Notes under the pieces: model-generated
Told to the model about the DNA's origin: nothing
Database searches by the model: none
Seen by the model: the letters and a program-made list of their open reading frames with translations, nothing else
Origin: Nematopogon swammerdamellus
Lineage: Eukaryota > Arthropoda > Insecta > Lepidoptera > Adelidae
Assembly: GCA_946902875.1 (NCBI GenBank)
Contig: OX336354.1
Span: 9,521,247-9,585,246, forward strand
DNA: 64,000 bases
Direction: 5' to 3'
Part shown: piece after piece, positions 10,494 to 20,475 of the stretch
How the letters are laid out: each line of letters begins with the position of its first letter
Position numbering within the stretch: the stretch's first letter is position 1
Program-made: the position numbers and the translations under genes

Positions 10494-13329
10494 TAGCCCA
10501 GTAAATAGAGATCAAAAGAGGGGGGTTACCTTACAAACGGTCCGGTAGTTCTAAATTTTTGATATGTTGTCTAGGATGGTTAGAAGTATTTAAAATATAA
10601 AATGCACAATTCCCCCCCCTCCGCGCCCGCCGCTATATTGAAAAAACCAAAAAAAATCGGCACTTTCTTCCGATTTTTGCTTATATCTTCATTTACGTGC
10701 ATTTTAGCTATAAAAAATATTACTCATTGTTGTAGATAATTAAATTTCCTATAAGTAACATTTCAAATTTTGTTTCTAAGACTGATACTTAAGGAGATAT
10801 GAACTTTTAAAAGAAACAAATTTTCCCGAAATTTGGCAAACTTCTAACTTTAGAACGCTGTAATTAAGTTACGGCCTATTCTAGGAAAAAAGTATCAGAA
10901 TAAAATTTGTAGGGAATTTAATTACCTACAAAACGCATGTAAAGTTTTTTTAACCAACCCTACGGAGTGGGTGGTAAAAACAAAAGTTTAAACAACGGAA
11001 TATTGCTTTTTTTGCTATTGTGATGCCAGGTGATCTTGTATCTAAAAAAATCACTAATAACTTTGCAGTTTTGGCTTGAATTTGGAGTTTATACCAATCC
11101 TACTTGAGTTTCTTACATGTTACAGCGCAATGCTCATGAAGTCATGAGGCAGGCACTATTTCACTTTAGTCCAAAATGAATGTAGAGACCAAAAGAGGAA
11201 GGTTACCTTACAAACGGTCCGGTAGTTCAAAATTTTTGATATTTTGTCTAGGATGGTTAGAAGTATTTTAAATGTAAAATGCACAATTTCCCCCCCTCCG
11301 CGCCCGCCGCTTTTTTAAAAAAACAAAAAAAAATCGGTACTTTCTTCAGATTTTTGCTTATATCTTCATTTCCGTGCATTTAAGCTACAAAAGAGTTTGC
11401 TCATTGTTGTAGATAATTAAATTTCCTATAACGACCATTTTAAATTTTGTTTCTAGGACTGATACTTACGGAGATATAAACTTTAAAAGAAACAAATTTT
11501 CCGGAAATTTGGCAAACTTCTAACTTTAGAACGCTGTAATTAAGTTAATGCCTATTCTAGGAAAAAAGTATCAGAATAAAATTTGTAGGGAATTTAATTA
11601 CCTACAAAACGCATGTAAATTTTTTTTAACCAACCCTACGGAGTGGGTGGTAAAAACAAAAGTTTAAACAACGGAATATTGCTTTTTTTGCTATTGTGAT
11701 GCCAGGTGATCTGTATCTAAAAAAATCACTAATAACTTTGCAGTTCTGGCTTGAATTTGGAGTTTATACCAATCCTACTTGAGTTTCTTACATGTTACAG
11801 CGCAATGCTCATGAAGTCATGAGGCAGGCACTATTTCACTTTAGTCCAAAATGAATGTAGAGACCAAAAGAGGAAGGTTACATTACAAACGGTCCGGTAG
11901 TTCTAAATTTTTGATATTTTGTCTAGGATGGTTAGAAGTATTTTAAATGTAAAATGCACAATTTCCCCCCCTCCGCGCCCGCCGCTTTTTTAAAAAAACA
12001 AAAAAAAATCGGTACTTTCTTCAGATTTTTGCTTATATCTTCATTTCCGTGCATTTAAGCTACAAAAGAGTTTGCTCATTGTTGTAGATAATTAAATTTC
12101 CTATAACGACCATTTTAAATTTTGTTTCTAGGACTGATACTTACGGAGATATAAACTTAAAAAAAAAGGAATTTTCCGGAAATTTGGCAAACTTCTAACT
12201 TTAGAACGCTGTAATTAAGTTATGGCCTATTCTAGGAAAAAAGTATCACAACAAAATTTGTAGGGAATTTAATAACCTACAAATTTTATTCATATACTTT
12301 TTTTCCTAGAATAGGCCATAACTTAATTACAGCGTTCTAAAGTTAGAAGTTTGGCAAATTTCCGAAACATTGTTTTTTTTTTATAGTCCATATCTCCGTA
12401 AGTATCAGTCCTAGAAACAAAATTTAAAATGGTGGTTATAGGAAATTTAATTATCTACAACAATGAGCAGACTCTTTTGTAGCTAAAATGCACGGAAATG
12501 AAGATATAAGCAAAAATCTGAAAAAAGTGCCGATTTTTGTTTTGTTTTTTCAATATGGCGGCGGGCGCGGAGGGGGGGAAATTGTGCATTTTACATTTAA
12601 AATACTTCTAACCATCCTAGACAACATATCAAAAATTTAGAACTACCGGACCGTTTGTAAGGTAACCTTCCTCTTTTGGTCTCTACATTCATTTTGGACT
12701 AAAGTGAAATAGTGCCTGCCTCATGACTTCATGAGCATTGCGCTGTAACATGTAAGAAACTCAAGTAGGATTGGTATAAACTCCAAATTCAAGCCAAAAC
12801 TGCAAAGTTATTAGTGATTTTTTTAGATACAAGATCACCTGGCATCACAATAGCAAAAAAAGCAATATTCCGTTGTTTAAACTTTTGTTTTTACCACCCA
12901 CTCCGTAGGGTTGGTTAAAAAAACTTTACATGCGTTTTGTAGGTAATTAAATTCCCTACAAATTTTATTCTGATACTTTTTTCCTAGAATAGGCCGTAAC
13001 TTAATTACAGCGTTCTAAAGTTAGAAGTTTGCCAAATTTCCGGAAAATTTGTTTCTTTTAAAAGTTCATATCTCCTTTAAATTTAATTATCTACAACAAT
13101 AAGTAATATTTTTTTTAGCTAAAATGCACGGAAATGAATATATAAGCAAAAATCAGAAGAAAGTGCCGACTTTTTTTGGTTTTTTCAATATGGCGGCGGG
13201 CGCGGAGGGGGGGGGGGGGGGAATTGTGCATTTTATATTTTAAATACTTCTAACCATCCTAGACAACATATCAAAAATTTAGAACTACCGGACCGTTTGT
13301 AAGGTAACCCTCCTCTATTTACTGGGCTA
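10494..13329. mobile_element. 2.8 kb fold-back element built of ~675-bp units
   Basis: The termini TAGCCCAGTAAATAGAG and CTCTATTTACTGGGCTA are exact inverted repeats. The left half holds three units whose AGAGG starts lie at about 10517, 11195 and 11869, the third cut at 12264. An 11-nt centre (12265-12275) precedes the right half, which mirrors about one and a half units. Each unit contains CAAACGGTCCGGTAGTT, a C-run followed by GCGCCCGCCGC, and AACCAACCCTACGGAGTGGG. No ORF of note. A 3-bp GAA flank is the likely target duplication; an imperfect 8-bp one is possible. Transcription would give an almost self-complementary RNA. Confidence 0.92.
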
Positions 13330-13470
13330 GAAGGGACCTCCAGTTTTACGTGAAATCTGAACCAGGTCAGCCTCTAACGGTCGAGCGGTCACCTATCCAA
13401 GTACTGACCGCGCTCAGCGTTGCTTAACAACAGTCGACCGACCGCACCTCTGAGTTACAGAGGCTGACAC
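13330..13470 (-). mobile_element. 5S/tRNA-headed SINE, head-side part, split by a fold-back element
   Basis: Resumes the SINE interrupted at 10493 and includes the whole head on the minus strand: a tRNA A-box-like segment, then GTTAAGCAACGCTGAGCGCG and GTACTTGGATAGGTGACCGC. These correspond to the internal control region of 5S rRNA genes. Confidence 0.9.
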
Positions 13471-13517
13471 ACATTTAATCACAGCATAAGTCTATATTTT
13501 AGCTCATCTACGCTCGC

Positions 13518-13630
13518 GATCGCGGCGATCAGTGGCTCCATACCGCTGAAGGCCGGGAGGACTGGAAAAAGAGCGGAGAGGCGTATGCCCAGCAGTGGAC
13601 ACCTAAATTCCATACTGCAGACCTCCTTTG
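13518..13630 (+). pseudogene. C-terminal end of a LINE reverse transcriptase
   Basis: An open frame reads DWKKSGEAYAQQWTPKF and stops shortly after. The motif GEAYVQQW just before the stop is a signature I associate with the C-terminus of an abundant lepidopteran LINE. Other copies are at 40851-40935 (minus) and 55475-55555 (plus). Heavily 5'-truncated. Confidence 0.7.
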
Positions 13631-13754
13631 AATTGCCGACTGTACTAAACTAGGGAGTTACTATAATAGGTAGAGTAGCGGCCATCTTTCGTTCAGTACG
13701 CTTTGGTACACCTACCAATCCAGTTTTGAAGTTTTAAGTAGAGTAATCTGTTAC

Positions 13755-13902
13755 CTTAGCATGCTCCTGCTGCGCCAACAGCTGTTCCCGCACCATCTGA
13801 AGCTGCATGATCATCTGCGACAGCCTCCTCTCCTTCTCCAGCACCGTCTCGCCGGCCAGCGCGTGCAGCGCTGCCGCGTCCAGCCCTCCAGCGCGCATCT
13901 CG
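13755..13902 (-). CDS. SoxD-like transcription factor, second coding exon (coiled coil)
   Basis: This 148-bp exon has a TTCAACAG acceptor and an AAG|GTAACA donor. It supplies the last base of a split Asn codon, then 49 codons. The segment LEKERRLSQMIMQLQMVREQ, continuing LLAQQEHAK, has heptad leucines and closely resembles the SOX5/6 coiled coil ([20 protein letters not shown]), the SoxD dimerisation zipper. Upstream residues EMRAGGLDAAALHALAGE are alanine-rich. The entering phase fits exon 48601-49145 exactly; the exon leaves in phase 0, so later exons, including the HMG box, should lie left of the window. SoxD proteins are nuclear architectural DNA-binding factors. I give no symbol because paralogue identity cannot be checked here. 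Confidence 0.88.
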
Positions 13903-14017
13903 CTGTTGAACCAAAGCACAGCAGCTGGTTATTAGACGGTCGAGTGTGATGCAGCGTTTGACGAGTTCCAGCAGCTTGCTGTTCGTGAAGATGGAATTAT
14001 ATTATCTACTTAATGTA

Positions 14018-14097
14018 CCGTGTGGGGCCGGTACTTTGAAAGAATAGCCCCACTGCATCTCTCCCCGTGTATGTCGTAAAAGGCGACTAAGGGATAT
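14018..14097 (+). repeat. 5' part of the GTACTTAAAAAGAATAG repeat
   Basis: Carries ACCGTGTGGGGCCGGTAC, ACTGCATCTCTCCCCGTG and GTCGTAAAAGGCGACTAAGG, then passes directly into a SINE at 14100. The junction implies truncation by, or into, the SINE. Confidence 0.8.
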
Positions 14098-14099
14098 GA

Positions 14100-14339
14100 C
14101 TCCCTTCTTATATTACTAGGTGGTAAAGTTTAACCCGCCCGCGTTGGTACCACAGCACTGTATGAAAGGTCGGTCGAAACGGCTATGTAAGTCGTTTGTG
14201 TTTTCCGTCAAGTTCAGTGTAGCCGGCACGACCGAAGGGATGCACTGACGTAGCACCAAGTTCACCCGGTGTTATGGGCTGACATCACGGATGTTGTAGG
14301 TGATGTAGCTAACCATGTCAGTTACCATAAAAAAAAAAA
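14100..14339 (+). mobile_element. 5S/tRNA-headed SINE lacking its head
   Basis: Starts at the core (CCCTTCTTATATTACTAGG) and runs to the tail GATGTTGTAGGTGATGTAGC with an A10 run. The 5' part is replaced by another repeat (14018-14097). Confidence 0.85.
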
Positions 14340-16310
14340 TTATGCAGCGCTTGACAGGTTCCAGCAGCTTGTTCGTGAAGATGAAATTATATTATCTACT
14401 TAATGTACTGTCTGCCGTATTCCTAGTAGGAAAACTATTCACTCGCACTAGCCATAAATCTTTCTTTATAAGTACGCTCCTTACTACTAAAAGGTTGACT
14501 GGAAGAATGCGCCTTTGCGCACTCCTTATGATGTCCAATGCGCGAGGAGCTTCGTATCATTGGCTATGTCTAATCTTTCGACGGGAACAGTAGATAATGG
14601 CAGTTATTCATAGAAACAAAATTACAGTTGTAGCGAATCAACCAAGAGTGAAAGGAATATTGACCTTTAAGAAGAAATAAAAAAAAATATGGACAACAAT
14701 TAAATGAATGAAAAAGTATTTGCATACTAGATAAATAGATATTATTTTTTTTTTTATTCGTTTTTGAAGTATGTACGTACATATATGAATTTCCTAGTAT
14801 CGTACAGGTTTCTTCAAATAGCGTATAAAATATGTAAATGTCACTTTAGCAAGAAATATACCGATTCTTCTTCCAATGACGATATAAATATGTACCGCCC
14901 AACCCACTGGACCGGGAGGCAGGCTATAAAAACATAACTAGGTCACCCGCAAAGCCTGCGAGACGAGAGAGCCTGCGGTTTGTCTACAGAACAAATATTT
15001 AGCGTAGAAAAGTTGGGAGTTCGTCTAACCACATTTTATGAAAATTAATAGTTTTATGTTAGGTAGAAAATTGTGAAAAAAGGATTTTAAAATTCGAATT
15101 CAAATCGTCTGAGTTTCTTATAAAACAATCACATCATAATAATATCCTATCGCGCGAGTAATTTTTGAATATCATTATTAGAAAATTAAGTAGTTTGGTG
15201 TATAGTAGGATTAGAAAAGACCGACTATGGCATTTTCTACTCAGTCGAAAATTTATTAGACTTGATTCCATAACATTTTCGTAGTGGGTTAAAACATAAA
15301 TAGATTTGCAATCTATGTCTACCCGATACGGCGAAGAAGAAAGGATTGTTGTAAGGGGTGGTATGTATGTACATTTGTTACCCCTAACCCCTGAAGTACT
15401 GAACTGATTTCCACCATTTATTCGATTCGTCTTGACTACGCGGACAAAACATATCTCAAAACATATCTCGTAAAGCGTTTATACTCTAGTTGTACGCAGT
15501 TAACTATTAAAATTCTATTGTACTTTGATAATCTCTTAAATTTTATAATTTTTTGAAACCAAATTAGACATTTACAATTAATTAATAAGAATAAGAATCA
15601 ACTAAACCTTTTTTTTATAGTAATCAATTTATACATTTAATAATCTTATAATCTTTTATTAATGTCAACTTTGTCTTCTCTTCAACCCGATAAAATGTAC
15701 ACAACTAGACACAGTGTCAGTTCTCCGTGGCATCTCCGCACAGGGGTAGCTACACTACACGCAAACACTTACCAAGAAGCGCTATCTCGAACACTGCATA
15801 CATTGTACCTTGTTAGCAACATTTGATCTGCGTGCACACCATTTGCGGCAGACAGAAGATATACGGCGTGTCCCAGTTCGACCGGATTTGTTTGCCACGA
15901 CAGGATTTCTAATGTAATAGGTTTAAAAAAAGCTATGGTACAGAGTACTCGTATTGTTAGAGATAACCGAGGTTTTATGCGTTCGGAAAGGGTCGTCAAA
16001 ACCATGTCCAACATGAGAAAGTGACTTTCTAATGGTGATTATATCGAAAAATACAAGCCATAGAAAAACAATTAAGGCAGTAAAATACTGAGCTTTTTTT
16101 TAAAGCTTATTGTCCGTCTGTCCGAGGGCATTACTCCAGAACGTAAAGTTCAATTAATCTACAAAATAATAATAATAATAAGCATCCGCCCCCCGCGGTA
16201 ATATCGTTTTTTAATATTGTGTTTGTATAAATTTTGTATATTTCTAATTTGTATACAGAATTAATGTGGATATGCAACCAAAGAAAAAACTTCAAAATAA
16301 AAATATTAAA
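14340..16310. other. Intronic DNA, no gene seen
   Basis: The opening bases (ATGCAGCGCTTGACAGGTTC) repeat those at 13947-14013, giving a short local duplication around the two insertions at 14018-14339. The rest is AT-rich with no recognised element. Confidence 0.5.
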
Positions 16311-16312
16311 TA

Positions 16313-16645
16313 ATACATACATACATATCACACACGCTGAATCCCGACAATCGGGGTAAGCAGAGTAATCGGTGTTGTGCTGCAAGAACTCCGGTAAATT
16401 ACAGCACAACACCGACCACCACGTTTCGCAAAGTATTCGAACAAGATTTAATCGATCAAGCAGCAAGTAAGGCACGAAGACCCACCTGCTGCATGGCTCG
16501 GTGGAAGTACCGTGCCAAGGTGAGAGGTGGCGAGCCTGTCGCCCTTTAGCACGGCATCTTGTTCATATACCTTAGTCGCCTTTTACGACATGCATGAGGA
16601 GAGATGCAGTGGGGCTATTCTTTTTAAGTACCGGCCCCACACGGT
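16313..16645 (-). repeat. Hairpin-bearing dispersed repeat, full copy
   Basis: Minus-strand copy of the family at 8251-8580, with the ATAC-rich end on the left, the inverted GGTGTTGTGCTG/CAGCACAACACC pair, and the CCGGCCCCACACGGTA end on the right. One of the most complete copies. Confidence 0.88.
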
Positions 16646-16859
16646 AAAATAATAATAATTTCTAAAAATAAATTTCATGACGTAAGGACTAAAAGTACAT
16701 TTAAGTAGTCCTTACAGCATGAAATCAATTTTTTTAATTCCATATCTTGAGAAAATAGCATTCTAGGCGGACGCGCTCCTTCTAGCTACTTATTGCTAGC
16801 TCTAGCTAGGGCACGCCAACAAACGCCGAGCGATGCACGAAGACAACTCCGCTAAATAA

Positions 16860-16960
16860 TTCATGACGCTCTGCTGCAAGGCGCACTCTGTCCCCTCCCC
16901 TACCCCTCACCGCCACCGCCCCGCCCCGCCCCGGGCCGCTGCAACACTGTGTTATTCTAG
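16860..16960. other. Isolated GC-rich island in the large intron
   Basis: About 100 bases of C-rich sequence including CCGCCCCGCCCCG, a perfect GC-box-like stretch, in very AT-rich surroundings. The open frame through it is compositional. It could be a regulatory element or an alternative promoter; no splice donor or TATA box supports either. Confidence 0.3.
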
Positions 16961-17164
16961 CTAGACGGCAAAGGAGCTGGCTGATCTCTTCTCTCATATT
17001 TCAAAATGCAATTTCTTATCTACTTCAAATTGTCTTCTTACCTACGTAATAGTTTTTTTTATGAAATTCATTTCTCACTTCTCTTGAATGTATGTAGGAT
17101 TTAGGGTATTGTCAGTAGTAGAATATGTAGGGTTATCTAAACAACGTATATGAATCGATTGAAA

Positions 17165-17487
17165 TGCAGTTTTCAGAAATACGATTCAGAAACAGTGTAG
17201 TGCGAGAGCGTTTTGGCCTGAAAGAAGATATAGGGACAAGGATTGAGAAAGGAATGCTTCGTTGTTGGTTCGGTCATGTTGAAAGAATGGATGATAGAGA
17301 GAGATTAACAAAACGATTTATGGAGCGAATATGAGTGAAAGAGTCAAGAAAGGGTCGCCCTAGACCAGATCGGGCATGTGCTCAAAAAGGGTCAAGTGCG
17401 TAGTACCCGTAGCCGACTAGCGTTTATGAAGAACATTATGAGAGTGGAAGAGGCGGCAGAGGTGTGTCAGGATCGTGGCACGTGTAG
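17165..17487 (+). pseudogene. LINE reverse-transcriptase C-terminal remnant
   Basis: Frames read NSVVRERFGLKEDIGTRIEK, then FGHVERMDDRERLTKRF, and KGQVRSTRSRLAFMKNIM with VEEAAEVCQDR. The order and wording match the C-terminal region of an abundant insect non-LTR reverse transcriptase (GHVERM, RLTKQIY, STRNRRACMK, VEEA, CKDR). A stop follows MERI and the frame shifts, so it is dead. The sequence ends at a fold-back repeat. Confidence 0.75.
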
Positions 17488-17490
17488 ATC

Positions 17491-17713
17491 TTATTTTTAA
17501 AACAAAACAGCTTTACTCACGGTTCTTCCCGAGCTATGTGGCTCGACGTTTCGGGCCAAGCGTATGGCCCATCCTCATGAGCACTTATGAGTTCTCTGCC
17601 AACCGTCGCACTAGTCAGAGTGCTCATGAGGATGGGCCATACGCTTGGCCCGAAACGTCGAGCCACATAGCTCGGGAAGAACCGTGAGTAAAGCTGTTTT
17701 GTTTTAAAAATAA
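17491..17713. repeat. Inverted repeat with ~94-bp near-perfect arms
   Basis: Left arm 17491-17584 and right arm 17620-17713 are reverse complements (for example GGGCCAAGCGTATGGCCCAT against ATGGGCCATACGCTTGGCCC), separated by 35 nt. Almost the same peptide can be read from both strands, a symmetry effect and not a gene. Probably a fold-back MITE or an inverted duplication. Confidence 0.9.
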
Positions 17714-18343
17714 TGTCTAACAACCACGGTAATTTAAAAACCCATACGTGTTGATCTGTTGTCTCTGCCTAACCCACTGGAAAACAGGCGTGGAGCTATG
17801 TATGTATGCATGTGTGTCAGGTGAGTAATAATTATGGTACACTTCTCAAACAGATTGTAGAGTAGGTATGTAATATTATGACGTAAAATAAGCGATTATA
17901 ACCTTCAAATTAAAATCCGAAAATCGGCAAAAATCTATGACGTAGGCAATTATATGGACGGCCCTCCTAATTTTTTTTCTTCTTTTTTCATTTATTCAAT
18001 CATCTCCTGAAGAGAATGCTAGCAAAATAAAGAGCTGCTAAATCACATTACAACGTATAAAACCTCTAAGTCACTTTGCGGATACATTCGTCTTTCTATT
18101 CCTGAATGTTGAGTTGAGTACTGTGGGAATATCCCGAAATACAGCGCAATAAATCTACAGAGAGCATGAGAATAGGGGAATACGCGAACCGATAAATAAA
18201 CATGGCCCCGAAAAAAAACAACATACGACGCAAATTTTATTTTCCTGTTCACTGGCGGAGGATTGATGAATTATTGTCTGTACTGTTGCTGGCGACTCCG
18301 CTAGCGGCAATGTCGGATTTATGCTTTCTAGTTCTTGTGAAAT
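17714..18343. other. Intronic DNA, no gene seen
   Basis: AT-rich with short open frames only. No repeat recognised. Confidence 0.5.
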
Positions 18344-18698
18344 GTCAGCCGAGGTAGCTCAGTGGTGCGGTCGGCGACTGTTATTTATAAAGCGCGGTCA
18401 GTACTTGGATGGGTGACCGCTCGACCGTGGTTCGGATTCCACGTTAAACTGTAGGTCCCTTCTTACCTTACTAGGTTTTATCCCGGGCGGGTTAGTACTA
18501 CCGCACTGAACGAAACGTCGTCGATCGAAACGGCAATGTAAATAGTTCGTGTTTTTCGTCCAGTTCCGTGTAGCCGACATGAAATGAAGGGAAGCATTGA
18601 CATGGCCCCTGGTTCACCCGGTGTTATGGGCTGACATCACGGATGTTGTAGGTGATGTAGCCAACTAGCCAATCGTGTCAATTTCCATGAAAAAAAAT
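18344..18698 (+). mobile_element. 5S/tRNA-headed SINE, near full length
   Basis: Head GTCAGCCGAGGTAGCTCAGT (tRNA A-box-like), then GCGCGGTCAGTACTTGGATG (5S box C-like), core, and tail to an A-run. Part of the 5S-like segment is replaced (TTATTTATAAAGCGCGG). The flank that follows (18776-18905) recurs behind the SINE at 61119-61507. Confidence 0.92.
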
Positions 18699-18775
18699 TA
18701 TAGAACTAACTGAATAAGTACTAAGAATACATACATATATGAATAATTCACGATGACACCTTTATGATGTAAGTA

Positions 18776-18905
18776 AATAATAATGTTCATGTGAGGGGTA
18801 GTATGGGTTAATTATCTGTAAGTGACTATAATATTTATAAGGTATTGACAAAACATTGTGACTTGCGAAGTTCGTTTGTGAGTTCGTGTTCGCATTGCAA
18901 TAGAG
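18776..18905 (+). repeat. Non-SINE flank duplicated at 61573-61705
   Basis: AATAATAATGTTC, GTGAGGGGTAGTATG, AAGTGACTATAATA and AACAAAACATTGTGACTT-type blocks occur in the same order at 61573-61705, about 43 kb away. A SINE lies just upstream in both places. This suggests an old duplication or a larger element carrying the SINE. Confidence 0.75.
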
Positions 18906-19959
18906 CTGGCGGAAATTTCGGCGTATCTCGAGTTACCTACCTATGCACGAAATTATGCAATCAACAATTAACCATATTTATTTCATACATAATTATTAGC
19001 CATCGCATCGTATGTTTTTTATGTAAGTAATCCGAGTTTTCGCGCTCGGTGTAAGGTTTTCCTTTGCTACGCAGTCACTTGGAGAGGATACCCTAAAAGA
19101 TCATTCAAATATATGTCAGATTTCGGCATGTAAATCTATTCAGCTGTTTTCAAGTTTAATCTAGTTTAATAGTAGGTATATACAAGAAGAGGTATATCGT
19201 ACCTCTAGAAGTATAAGTGTAATTAATGGAGAGGTGGGATAAGGGAAGCGAGTTCTCCAGACAGAATCCACTATCACTCGTTTAGAACCGACGATAAAGC
19301 TAAAACTAGGGCAAAATCCATCTGACTTCTATCCAAATTACTCCATCATTACTTTGAACGATCCCCCACGTATTAACTAACCCCTGTGCCTTAACCCCTT
19401 GCCTTAACCTTCCGTTTGCGGAACAATCGGGACTCAACCCCTAGCGTCGAGCCCCTAGTTCCGCATAGTTTGCGCAGCCCACCGCGTTGTTGGTGTAGTC
19501 AAATATGTGACGTGTGTGATGTATTGTATTTTTGTAAATGTAGGTATTCAAAATCGAGTGAACTTTTGTTAATTTTAGAGATGGCACGTTTTGGATGAGC
19601 GCACTGTGCAAATATTGTTTTATTGTATTTGATTAAATTTCCCTTTTGTGCAAAATGCAGGCTTATTACAGAATGTGTTTTCTTGCAGTCAACTTTGTGC
19701 CCAGAAACACGCATACGTTGTTGAATGCTTATCAGAGAGCTTCAAAAGCCAGTGAAACTATGTTAAAATATTGTATACAAGTTTGACTGATTATAAAACT
19801 GCCTGACAAAACAATGAAGGAGAAATGACAAATATTTCAAACAATGAGACAACAAATAGGCATAATTTTCACGTCATGGGAGGCCTAATCGATTTTCTTT
19901 TTCTCTTATAGCTATTTTCACCTGTCATCAATCCGTTAGAAGACGTGTTAGTTAAGAGG
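18906..19959. other. Intronic DNA, no gene seen
   Basis: No repeated element or coding sequence recognised. Confidence 0.5.
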
Positions 19960-20225
19960 GCGGGCACAAAAACGCATTACACGTAGCCGGGGGCCCGGTG
20001 ACATGACGGTGCGGTCACACGAAATCCAGACTAGCTGGCTTTCACACTATAGCTTAACACCACGTCCCCGACGGAACGAGGTGCCATGCACATATGCCAG
20101 TGCCTTTAATGTTTTCTTTTATGTTTATTTTTTTTCACGCAGACTGAACTGCGGGAAAAACACGAACTGTTATAGTTTAAAATTTACAATAAAGGCGGGC
20201 CTTACTTTACTACCTGGTGAGGTAA
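19960..20225 (-). mobile_element. Very degenerate 5S/tRNA-headed SINE
   Basis: Scattered matches in the expected order on the minus strand: GCTTAACACC, GAGGTGCCATGCACATATGC, ACTGAACTGCGGGAAAAACA, GCGGGCCTTACTTTACTACC, GGTGAGGTAAGAAAA. Much older than its relatives. Confidence 0.45.
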
Positions 20226-20242
20226 GAAAATAAGCATTTTAT

Positions 20243-20470
20243 AGCTTTTTTTTTTATTGATAGCGCGACATGTGGCATCGTTTCACCTACAAGTAGGTGT
20301 CTAACGATGCCCATGGACATTCTGTGATGCACGGGGATTGCGAATGCCATGCCGGCCTGACAGGAGCCTTTTCACGCCCCTTTTGAAGAACCCCAGGTTG
20401 TACTTGGGAGGAAATAGATGGGCAGGGAGTGCGTTCCACATTTTCCCGGTTCTGTGAATGAAGCTTTCAG
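20243..20470 (-). pseudogene. LINE-A 3' end, antisense to the window
   Basis: The minus strand reads TGKMWNALPAHLFPPKYNLG then FFKRGVKRLLSGRHGIRNP, followed by a stop, a short 3' UTR and poly(A), seen as the T-run at the left edge. WNALP and KYNLGxFKRxVNR are typical of the C-terminus of CR1/Jockey-type LINE polyproteins. Only the last ~60 codons remain. Confidence 0.75.
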
Positions 20471-20475
20471 GATAT

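Noticed and set aside
16806..16997. Arg/Gly-rich frame across a GC-rich island
   Set aside because: Composition-driven; no splice sites or family resemblance. Kept only as a GC-rich feature.
17475..17723. Similar ~70-codon proteins on both strands
   Set aside because: They arise from the two arms of one inverted repeat.
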